Shown: positions 15,451-23,099 of the stretch, one piece after another
How positions within the stretch are numbered: the stretch's first letter is position 1
How the letters are laid out: every line of letters starts with the position of its first letter
Assembly (NCBI GenBank): GCA_002722215.1
Contig: PBKX01000020.1
Span: 24,875-61,035 of the forward strand
From: Flavobacteriales bacterium
GTDB lineage: Bacteria > Bacteroidota > Bacteroidia > Flavobacteriales > TMED113
Reading direction: 5' to 3'
DNA: 36,161 nt
Notes under the pieces: generated by a model
Databases searched by the model: none
The model's input: the letters and a program-made list of their open reading frames with translations, nothing else
Told to the model about the DNA's origin: nothing
Program-made: the position numbers and the translations under genes

Positions 15451-17876
15451 TGTTTAAAGAAAAATAACATACCAAAGGTCATTAAAGCTGTTATAATTAA
15501 CAAACAAGATGAGAAAAAAGCAATTTTAGCAGATATAAAAAATGATTTCGGCTTAAATTCAAATACAATTTCCTGAGCTCCTTTTGGAATAAATAGAGCC
15601 CTTAGTATGTAATTGACTGGAAAATGTTCAACACTAACACCATCTATATAAGCTGACCATCCCTTTGGATAAAAAATCTCTGAAAAAACAGCTAAACTAG
15701 ACACTTTTGAATCTAACCTATATACAAGTCGATTAGGAGAGTATTCTGTTAAATTAATATCATTTCTTGTATTCAATTCAAGAGATTCAATATGTTTTTC
15801 ATATTTCTTTTCAAGAATAGCTGTTGTATTGGGATTAAAGTTATTTAAAGAATTAATTGATTCATTAGCATTTTTCACCCATAGAATGGTATCAACACAC
15901 CACGCATTCCCAAGAGCATTTGGGTTTTTCTGGACAATAGACTGCCTATTTTGATCAGGAGCAATAATATATTTAGTGTTTAACATATTAATTACATTCA
16001 TATTTCCCTTATTCAGATGCATGTCTATAACTTCTTGGTATTTTCCTAACTTTGCTCCATGATACCCCCCTAAAGAATGATGAAAATAAGATGTCCTTGC
16101 GCCTTGATCTAATCTTTCATTTAAATTATACACCCTAAAAATGGTAGTGTCTTGTTTAATAATTTTATCAAATTCTTCTATTTGGAATGGTTTTTCAATA
16201 TTTGATTTTAAATCAAAGTCATCTGCATTTAAATATCTTTTATTGACAGACCACATGTCTATTAAAACTAAAATTGATAAGATGTAAATGCCTTTATATT
16301 TTTGATTTGGATATTTGTCGATTAAAAAATATATTGTAATAGAAGCGATCGAAATAAAGAAAATTGCACGCATAATATCTGATCGAAAAAAATGAACGCG
16401 ATCCAAAACTAATGCTTCTACAAACCAAGCGGGGAATTGGCTGTCTGCTAAACCCTTAAAATTCAAAATTAAATTACCACAGACAAGAAAAAATATAGAA
16501 ATACTTATTAAAATTAATGAGGATTGAAAAAGTATTTTTTTCTTCGAAACATTTGTTAATTTATCTGATAAAAAATAATTAAGTCCCAAAACACCTAATA
16601 CAGGTATGATAAACTGCACAATGACTAAAATCATAGAAACCGTTCGAAACTTATTATACAGTGGGAAATAATCAAGAAAAAAATTTGTTATAATTGGAAA
16701 GTATTTACCCCACGCTAACATTAAACATAAAAGCATAAGTGACAACATAATCCACTTAATTGGTTTTTTAAGCGTAAATAAGCTAATGAAAAATAACAAC
16801 CATACTACTGCACCAATATAAACCGGACCAGAAGTAAAACTTTGAGGACCAAAATATAAAGGAACTGCATCAATAAAATTTTGACTATCTCGCTTGGAAA
16901 TTCCATTTTTTCTTAATGCTTGATAGACATTGGAATTCTCTGAAAGTTTAGCATGTGAAGAGCCACCAAAAAAATTTGGAAATAATAGATTAAAAGTTTC
17001 TAATTTTCCATAACTCCAAGCAGTAGCATAATCTCTATCAAGTCCTGTTTTTTTTTCTCCTGAATCTTGTAACAATTCAGATTCCCCTCTGATAGTATAT
17101 TTACTATACTCATATGTAGACCAAATATTACCTAAATTAATAGCAATTGCCATCAAGCCTGCTATAAAAAATAAAATTGTTTTTTTTACAAATTGATTTA
17201 TAGCTCTAGCCTTAACAAAAAATATTAAATAATGAATCCAAAAAAACCCAAGAATAAATAACAAATAATAGGTTATTTGTAAATGATTAGCTCTTAAATG
17301 TAATCCTAAACAGAGAAAAGCAAAAAAGAATGGAATGATATTAGACCATCTATATGTTAATTTATTAGTAAAACAATATATTAAACTAGCAACAGATGGT
17401 GCCATATATGCAATGGCATGTGCTTTTGTATTATGACCAGCCTCCAAAATAATAAAGAAATATGATGAAAACCCGAAAGCTAAAGCCCCCAAAATAGAAA
17501 GATGTGGATTAATTTTTAAACATAACATTAAAATATAAAATCCTAAAAAATATAAAAACATAGTCCCTACAGGCCTAGGCAAATACAACTGTAAAAACTT
17601 GTCAATTTGAACTAATATATTATTTGGATAATATACAGAGATTTGATATGCAGGCATACCTCCAAACATAGAATTAGTCCACAATGCCTCTTTTCCAGTA
17701 GAATCACGATAGTCAACAATTTCCTTGGACATACCTAAAAATTGCTTATAATCACTCTGATTAATCTTTTTTCCGTTTAATATAGGGAAGCAGTATACAA
17801 TGGTAATTGTAGCAAAAATTAAAATTGCATATATATGAATAGAATTAGATTTTATATTGTCAATAAATGTAGTCAT
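15447..17876 (-). CDS. YfhO family polytopic membrane protein (GT-C-like)
   Basis: A protein of 809 aa. About 12 to 14 membrane helices (roughly residues 13-32 and 100-560, plus a last helix at about 783-805) surround a soluble, extracytoplasmic C-terminal region (about 570-780). The first loop (FPILNGKKINQSDYKQFLGM) and FGGMPAYQISVYYP are characteristic of the YfhO family. The C-terminal part has LVYRLDSKVSSLAVFSEIFY followed by PKGWSAYIDGVSV and VNYILRALFIPKGAQEIVFE, the standard family end. In Firmicutes YfhO-type GT-C enzymes transfer sugars from undecaprenyl phosphate to lipoteichoic acid; in Bacteroidota the acceptor is not known. Here it sits at the head of a glycosyltransferase-flippase set, overlapping both neighbours by ATGA, so outer-face glycan decoration is the likeliest job. 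Confidence 0.88.
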   Translation of the reverse strand: MTTFIDNIKSNSIHIYAILIFATITIVYCFPILNGKKINQSDYKQFLGMSKEIVDYRDSTGKEALWTNSMFGGMPAYQISVYYPNNILVQIDKFLQLYLPRPVGTMFLYFLGFYILMLCLKINPHLSILGALAFGFSSYFFIILEAGHNTKAHAIAYMAPSVASLIYCFTNKLTYRWSNIIPFFFAFLCLGLHLRANHLQITYYLLFILGFFWIHYLIFFVKARAINQFVKKTILFFIAGLMAIAINLGNIWSTYEYSKYTIRGESELLQDSGEKKTGLDRDYATAWSYGKLETFNLLFPNFFGGSSHAKLSENSNVYQALRKNGISKRDSQNFIDAVPLYFGPQSFTSGPVYIGAVVWLLFFISLFTLKKPIKWIMLSLMLLCLMLAWGKYFPIITNFFLDYFPLYNKFRTVSMILVIVQFIIPVLGVLGLNYFLSDKLTNVSKKKILFQSSLILISISIFFLVCGNLILNFKGLADSQFPAWFVEALVLDRVHFFRSDIMRAIFFISIASITIYFLIDKYPNQKYKGIYILSILVLIDMWSVNKRYLNADDFDLKSNIEKPFQIEEFDKIIKQDTTIFRVYNLNERLDQGARTSYFHHSLGGYHGAKLGKYQEVIDMHLNKGNMNVINMLNTKYIIAPDQNRQSIVQKNPNALGNAWCVDTILWVKNANESINSLNNFNPNTTAILEKKYEKHIESLELNTRNDINLTEYSPNRLVYRLDSKVSSLAVFSEIFYPKGWSAYIDGVSVEHFPVNYILRALFIPKGAQEIVFEFKPKSFFISAKIAFFSSCLLIITALMTFGMLFFFKQ

Positions 17877-18130
17877 GAATTATCATTTATATCTTCAAAG
17901 TCAACATATTCACCACCAGGATCAGAATCTACCTTCTTCTTTTGTTTATATTGAACAACTGTATCACCTTCCTGATGCTCTTGATAAGAATCTGTATCTC
18001 TTTTCCTTTTTATATTTTTCTGAACTTTATTTACCCACCTTTTTAAAATAAAAGAAAATAAAATTCTAGAAAAAAACACAAATAGATAATAAATAACTAT
18101 AGAATAAAAAATGAACTTAAGCAATATCAT
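17873..18130 (-). CDS. DUF4834 family small membrane protein
   Basis: A protein of 85 aa with one N-terminal membrane helix (about residues 2-28, ILLKFIFYSIVIYYLFVFFS), then a basic segment (KRWVNKVQKNIKRKRD) and an acidic tail ending GGEYVDFEDINDNS. The tail motif GGEYVDFEEI is typical of DUF4834, a Bacteroidota-specific family of unknown function. Its stop overlaps the YfhO start by ATGA, and it begins 10 bases after the carB stop. It could be an accessory subunit or anchor of the YfhO protein, but this is inferred only from its fixed position. Confidence 0.88.
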   Translation of the reverse strand: MILLKFIFYSIVIYYLFVFFSRILFSFILKRWVNKVQKNIKRKRDTDSYQEHQEGDTVVQYKQKKKVDSDPGGEYVDFEDINDNS

Positions 18131-18140
18131 AAAATTTAAT

Positions 18141-20990
18141 CTACTTACTTAAATATAGGTTTCTTTCTGAATACACTTTAACAAAAAATGGATCTGTTAA
18201 GTCATCAATAAAATATATAATCTCTCCAGTTGATTTCATTTCAGGACCTAATTCTTTATTCACATTTGGAAATTTATCAAATGAGAAAATTGGAACTTTG
18301 ATAGCATATCCTTTTTTAATTGGATTAAAATTAAAATCTTTTAATTTTTTATTTTTAAGCATGATTTGTGTTGCATAATGAATATATGGCTCTTTAAATG
18401 CCTTAGCAATAAAGGGTACCGTTCTTGAAGCTCTCGGATTAGCCTCAATCACATATGCTTCTTCGTCCTTAATGGCAAACTGAACATTAATTAAACCCAC
18501 CGTCTTCAAGGCTAAAGCTATTTCTTTGGTATATTTTTGAATTTTAGCTAATACGCTATCTGTAAGATTAAATGGGGGTAAGACAGCATTAGAATCCCCA
18601 GAATGAATACCGCAGGGCTCGATATGTTCCATAATACCTATTATATATACTTCTTCCCCATCACAAATAGCATCTGCTTCAACTTCTATTGCCTTATCTA
18701 AATAATGATCTAATAAAATATGATTACCTGGAATACTTTTTAGTAGATTTACCACATGATGTTCTAATTCTGTTTCATTAATAACAATCTTCATTCCTTG
18801 ACCTCCTAACACATAAGAGGGGCGAACTAGAATAGGGAAAGATAACTGTTTTGATAATGAAGCAGCCTCTTCTGCTGTAGTAGCAACTCCAAATTCCGGA
18901 TATGGAATACCAATTTCTTTTAATGTTTGTGAAAAACGACCTCTATCTTCTGCTATATCTAGAGAATTAAAACTAGATCCCATAATTTTTACATTATATT
19001 TCTCTAATTTTTCAGCTAATTTCAATGCTGTTTGACCACCTAGTTGAACAATAACACCTTCCGGTTTTTCGTGATTAATAATATCATAAATATGTTCCCA
19101 AAAAACTGGCTCAAAATATAATTTATCTGCAGTATCAAAGTCGGTAGATACTGTTTCTGGATTACAATTAATCATAATAGTTTCATATCCCGATGCTTTT
19201 GCTGCTAAGACACCATGCACACAACAATAATCAAACTCTATGCCTTGACCAATCCTATTAGGCCCAGAACCTAAAACAATGATTTTTTTATTTTTACTAA
19301 CAATACTCTCGTTATCAGCATAAGATTTACCATTTGGGTATGTAATTTTTCTTTCGAAAGTAGAGTAATAATACGGTGTTTTAGCTTCAAATTCTGCAGC
19401 ACATGTATCAACAAGTTTATAAACACGCTCAATATTGTATTTTTTTCGTAACGCAAAAACTTTACTTTCTACATCACCTAACAGATGAGCAATTTGTCTA
19501 TCTGCAAAACCTTTCATTTTGGCTTTCAATAACAATTCTTCCGATAAAGAAGTTATATTAAATGTTGAAATCTCATTTTCAATTTGAATAAGTTCATTAA
19601 TTTGTCTTAAAAACCAATCATCTATACCTGTTATCTTTTTAATACGTGTTATGGGTATACCTATTTTTAAAGCATCATAAACTCGAAACACTCGATCCCA
19701 AGATGGATGCTGAAGAGATTCTAAAATCCTATCTTGATTGGTCCAATTTTTACCATCAGCACCAAGTCCATTTCGCCTAATTTCTAATGATTGACATGCC
19801 TTTTGAAGGGCCTCTTGAAATGACCTTCCAATCGCCATCACTTCACCAACAGATTTCATTTGTAGCCCCAATAAACTATCACAACCAGGAAATTTATCAA
19901 AATTCCAACGAGGGATTTTTACTATCACATAATCCAAAGTAGGTTCAAAAAAGGCAGATGTTGTTTGAGTAATCTGATTTTTTAATTCATCTAAAGTATA
20001 GCCTATTGCTAATTTAGCTGCTACCTTCGCAATTGGATATCCTGTTGCCTTAGATGCAAGGGCCGAAGATCTAGAGACTCTAGGATTAATCTCAATCGCA
20101 ACAATCTCTTCTTTATCGTCAGGACTAACAGCAAATTGAACGTTGCAACCACCTGCAAAGTCACCGATAGATCGCATCATTTTAATTGCCATATTACGCA
20201 TTCGTTGATAACAGGTGTCAGATAAAGTCATGGCTGGAGCAACCGTGATAGAGTCACCAGTATGGATGCCCATTGGGTCCATATTCTCTATAGAACATAT
20301 AATAATAACATTATCATTATTATCACGTAATAATTCTAACTCATATTCTTTCCAACCTAACAATGCCTTATCAATCAAGACTTCATGAATAGGAGATGCA
20401 TGTAGGCCTTTATTTAAAGCAGATTCAAATTCATTTTTTTCAAAAACAAATGTTGCTCCTGTTCCACCCAAGGTAAAAGAAGGCCTAATAACTAAAGGAA
20501 ATCCAAATTCTTGAGCTATAGATTTGCCCTCTAAAAATGAAGTAGCAATCTTAGCAGGTGCAACAGGAATATCTATGTGATTCATTAATTGACGGAATTC
20601 CTCTCTGTTTTCGGTAATATTAATGGCATCAATATCCACACCAATAATAGCGACATTATATTTTTTCCATAGTCCTTTTTCATCTGCTTCAATACATAAG
20701 TTTAGAGCTGTTTGACCTCCCATGGTTGGAAGAACAGCATCAATTTTTCTTTCTTTTAAAATCTGTTCTATTGATTCACACTCTAAAGGCAGTAAATATA
20801 TATGATCCGCAACAACTGGATCTGTCATAATAGTTGCTGGATTCGAGTTTATCAAAGAAACTTCTATTCCTTCTTCTCTTAAAGATCTAGATGCTTGAGA
20901 ACCAGAGTAATCAAACTCACAAGCCTGACCAATAACAATAGGTCCACTACCAATAATTAAAACTGATTTTAATGATTTATCCTTAGGCAT
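18141..20990 (-). CDS. carB: Carbamoyl-phosphate synthase large subunit
   Basis: A protein of 949 aa that makes carbamoyl phosphate from bicarbonate, ammonia (channelled from CarA) and two ATP, feeding pyrimidine and arginine synthesis. Both homologous halves are visible: the N-half opens with VLIIGSGPIVIGQACEFDYS and has the ATP-grasp segment FPLVIRPSFTLGGTG; the C-half opens with IIVLGSGPNRIGQGIEFDYC and has FPILVRPSYVLGGQG. MKSTGEIIYFIDDLTDPFFV is at the very end. The protein stops where the E. coli enzyme (about 1073 aa) continues into the roughly 130-residue MGS-like allosteric domain, so this domain is absent. About 950 aa is, as far as I recall, usual in Flavobacteriia. carA is not in the window. 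It is the first gene of the minus-strand glycan operon, downstream of rpmH and its terminator. Confidence 0.96.
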   Translation of the reverse strand: MPKDKSLKSVLIIGSGPIVIGQACEFDYSGSQASRSLREEGIEVSLINSNPATIMTDPVVADHIYLLPLECESIEQILKERKIDAVLPTMGGQTALNLCIEADEKGLWKKYNVAIIGVDIDAINITENREEFRQLMNHIDIPVAPAKIATSFLEGKSIAQEFGFPLVIRPSFTLGGTGATFVFEKNEFESALNKGLHASPIHEVLIDKALLGWKEYELELLRDNNDNVIIICSIENMDPMGIHTGDSITVAPAMTLSDTCYQRMRNMAIKMMRSIGDFAGGCNVQFAVSPDDKEEIVAIEINPRVSRSSALASKATGYPIAKVAAKLAIGYTLDELKNQITQTTSAFFEPTLDYVIVKIPRWNFDKFPGCDSLLGLQMKSVGEVMAIGRSFQEALQKACQSLEIRRNGLGADGKNWTNQDRILESLQHPSWDRVFRVYDALKIGIPITRIKKITGIDDWFLRQINELIQIENEISTFNITSLSEELLLKAKMKGFADRQIAHLLGDVESKVFALRKKYNIERVYKLVDTCAAEFEAKTPYYYSTFERKITYPNGKSYADNESIVSKNKKIIVLGSGPNRIGQGIEFDYCCVHGVLAAKASGYETIMINCNPETVSTDFDTADKLYFEPVFWEHIYDIINHEKPEGVIVQLGGQTALKLAEKLEKYNVKIMGSSFNSLDIAEDRGRFSQTLKEIGIPYPEFGVATTAEEAASLSKQLSFPILVRPSYVLGGQGMKIVINETELEHHVVNLLKSIPGNHILLDHYLDKAIEVEADAICDGEEVYIIGIMEHIEPCGIHSGDSNAVLPPFNLTDSVLAKIQKYTKEIALALKTVGLINVQFAIKDEEAYVIEANPRASRTVPFIAKAFKEPYIHYATQIMLKNKKLKDFNFNPIKKGYAIKVPIFSFDKFPNVNKELGPEMKSTGEIIYFIDDLTDPFFVKVYSERNLYLSK

Positions 20991-21013
20991 TCATAAATAA
21001 TTTAAAATTTGTT

Positions 21014-21042
21014 TTATAAAAAAAGGTGCTATAAACACCCTT
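21014..21042 (-). terminator. Rho-independent terminator after rpmH
   Basis: Read on the minus strand, a short hairpin (GGTG pairing with CACC, extended by two A-T pairs past one bulged base, loop TTTATAG) is followed by a run of seven T. It lies between rpmH and carB and probably limits read-through from the abundant rpmH mRNA into carB. Confidence 0.55.
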
Positions 21043-21078
21043 CTCTAATTAACTCAACTTATATAATCATACAAGTTG

Positions 21079-21234
21079 TTATTTTTTAAACATTTGATCT
21101 GAAACTGACAAAGATTTTCTTCCCTTGGCCCTTCTCCTAGAAAGTACTTTCCTGCCGTCAGCTGTAGACATACGCTCTCTAAAACCGTGTTTATTCTTTC
21201 TTTTTGTATTGGATGGCTGATAAGTTCTTTTCAT
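21079..21234 (-). CDS. rpmH: 50S ribosomal protein L34
   Basis: A 51-residue basic protein of the large ribosomal subunit, too short for common ORF cut-offs. The translation starts [20 protein letters not shown], continues [20 protein letters not shown] and ends [11 protein letters not shown]. This matches bacterial L34 ([16 protein letters not shown], [14 protein letters not shown]) with the slightly longer Bacteroidota tail after the usual end. The start is ATG at 21234 and the stop is TAA at 21081-21079. It has its own -7 box 26 bases upstream and a terminator downstream. In many bacteria rpmH sits beside rnpA and dnaA; here it neighbours carB and an ABC exporter instead. Confidence 0.97.
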   Translation of the reverse strand: MKRTYQPSNTKRKNKHGFRERMSTADGRKVLSRRRAKGRKSLSVSDQMFKK

Positions 21235-21260
21235 CTTTATATATCAATGTTTCTGGACAC

Positions 21261-21268
21261 CAAATATA
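21261..21268 (-). promoter_or_regulatory. -7 promoter box (TATATTTG) of rpmH
   Basis: The minus strand reads TATATTTG, an exact TANNTTTG match, with a 26-base gap to the rpmH ATG. A TTG further upstream is 23 bases from the box, at the long end of accepted spacing, so the -33 element is uncertain. Confidence 0.55.
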
Positions 21269-21328
21269 ATATTATTTTTTAATTTAACACTCAAAAATAT
21301 ATATGATATATTTACTAATTATTACATT

Positions 21329-23053
21329 TTGAAAAAATCGAAAAAAATATATCAAATTCTAAAATATATCAAACCATATAAATGGATATTTTCATTAGGT
21401 TTGATGTGTTTATTCTTTTCTAGCATCGCATCTCTTTTATTTCCATGGCTAGTTGGTGAATTGATAGATCAATCAAACCAAGATATTAAGCACCTAAATA
21501 CAATTGCAATCTACCTTTTCATATTATTCGGTGTACAAGCGATTTTTTCATATTTTAGAATTGTTTTATTTGTCAATGTAACAGCAAAAGCCATAGCACA
21601 GTTAAGGATAGATTCTTTTACTAATCTAATCAAGTTACCTGTTACTTTCTTTTCCGAGAGAAAAACTGGAGAGTTATGTAGTAGAATAGCATCTGATCTT
21701 GAAATCTTAAAAAATACATTTACAACAGATTTAGCACAATTTATACGTCAAATTATTATCATTACCGGAGGTATAATACTATTATCAATTACATCTGTTC
21801 GCTTAACTATTTTTATGCTATGCACGCTACCCATTATTGTTATTATAGCTATCATCTTTGGAAGAAAAGTAAGAGAATATAGTAAAACCGTACAAAACAC
21901 AGTAGCTGAATCAAATACCATTGTAGAAGAAGGCCTACAAGCTATTTTAACAATTAAATCATTTACTAGTGAATTTTTTGAAATCAATAGATACACAAAA
22001 AAAGCAGATCAAATTGCTCATATATCTATCAAACTAGGTAAACTACGAGCATTTTTTGCATCATTTATTATTTTTGGAATTTTTGGCTCTATTGTTGGTG
22101 TCATATGGTATGGGGTTTTGCTCGTACAAGATAATATGATGAGCATGGGAGATTTATTTTCCTTTGTATTATATTCTGTATTTATTGCAGCTAGTATTGG
22201 TGGAATTGCTGAATTATATACATCAATCCAAAAAGCAATTGGTGCAACTGAAGATTTATTAAAATTACAAGATCTAATACCTGAAAGTATTTCAAAAAAA
22301 GGAACTAAACTCAATATAAAGGGAAATATTGCATTTAATAATGTTGACTTTGCATATCCCTCTAGAAAACACAATCAAGTATTTAAAAATTTATCATTTG
22401 ATATTAATGTTGGTCAACAAATTGCCATTGTGGGACTCAGTGGTGCAGGTAAAACAACGTTAACAAAATTATTAATGGGATTCTATAAAATAGACTCTGG
22501 AAAAATTACAATTGATAAAAAAAACATCAATACAATACCTCTATATGAACTAAGAAACGCAATTGGAATAGTCCCTCAAGATATCGTGCTGTTTGATAAT
22601 AGTATAAAAGAAAATATAAGGTATGCTAACCAAAACGCTTCTGAAAAAGATATAATTAATGCATCAAAAAAAGCAAATGCACATGATTTTATAATGAATT
22701 TTGAAGATGGATACGAAACTATCGTTGGAGAAAGGGGTGTGGAAATTTCTGGTGGACAGAGACAAAGAATAGCTATCGCAAGAGCAATATTGAAAAATCC
22801 GAAAATTCTTATTTTTGATGAAGCCACATCCTCTCTGGATACTAAAACAGAGAGCCTTATACAAGAATCCATGGACCTACTATTAAAGAGTCGAACATCG
22901 ATTATAATCGCACATCGATTATCTACCATTAAAAATGCGGATAAAATACTTGTATTAGAAAATGGAAACATTGTCGAGTCAGGCACACACGAAGAATTAA
23001 TGAAAATAAAAGGGGTATACACTAAATTAGCCACTTTACAATTCAAAGAATAA
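21329..23053 (+). CDS. ABC exporter, fused permease and ATPase (MsbA/BmrA-like)
   Basis: A half-transporter of 574 aa, expected to work as a homodimer in the inner membrane. Residues about 15-300 contain six membrane helices of the type I exporter fold (ABC_membrane), and the nucleotide-binding domain follows. It has Walker A GLSGAGKTT (369-377), Q-loop GIVPQDIVLF, signature SGGQRQR (474-480), Walker B ILIFDE with D497 and E498, and the H-loop AHRLST. The substrate is unknown; MsbA-type lipid export is one candidate, drug or peptide export another. The start codon is TTG at 21329 (MKKSKKIYQILKYIKPYK): no upstream in-frame ATG exists, and the next ATG (codon 26) would cut into the first helix. 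It stands between rpmH and a T9SS protein gene that has its own promoter. Confidence 0.93.
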   Translation: MKKSKKIYQILKYIKPYKWIFSLGLMCLFFSSIASLLFPWLVGELIDQSNQDIKHLNTIAIYLFILFGVQAIFSYFRIVLFVNVTAKAIAQLRIDSFTNLIKLPVTFFSERKTGELCSRIASDLEILKNTFTTDLAQFIRQIIIITGGIILLSITSVRLTIFMLCTLPIIVIIAIIFGRKVREYSKTVQNTVAESNTIVEEGLQAILTIKSFTSEFFEINRYTKKADQIAHISIKLGKLRAFFASFIIFGIFGSIVGVIWYGVLLVQDNMMSMGDLFSFVLYSVFIAASIGGIAELYTSIQKAIGATEDLLKLQDLIPESISKKGTKLNIKGNIAFNNVDFAYPSRKHNQVFKNLSFDINVGQQIAIVGLSGAGKTTLTKLLMGFYKIDSGKITIDKKNINTIPLYELRNAIGIVPQDIVLFDNSIKENIRYANQNASEKDIINASKKANAHDFIMNFEDGYETIVGERGVEISGGQRQRIAIARAILKNPKILIFDEATSSLDTKTESLIQESMDLLLKSRTSIIIAHRLSTIKNADKILVLENGNIVESGTHEELMKIKGVYTKLATLQFKE

Positions 23054-23057
23054 ATTG

Positions 23058-23065
23058 TATCTTTG
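23058..23065 (+). promoter_or_regulatory. -7 promoter box (TATCTTTG) of the cysteine-rich T9SS gene
   Basis: An exact TANNTTTG match starts 4 bases after the stop of the ABC exporter gene and lies 34 bases before ATG 23100. This indicates separate transcription. It also shows that the in-frame codons at 23055-23099 are leader rather than protein. Confidence 0.55.
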
Positions 23066-23099
23066 TAGATACATTCTTGATAATAAAAACTACATCCGC

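Noticed and set aside
22576-23046. 156-codon minus-strand frame opposite the ABC exporter ATPase domain
   Set aside because: It is the antisense of conserved NBD motifs (signature, Walker B), has no recognisable domain, and the plus-strand gene is unambiguous.
23055-23099. N-terminal extension of the cysteine-rich protein
   Set aside because: The region contains the TATCTTTG promoter box, and the signal peptide starts cleanly at 23100.
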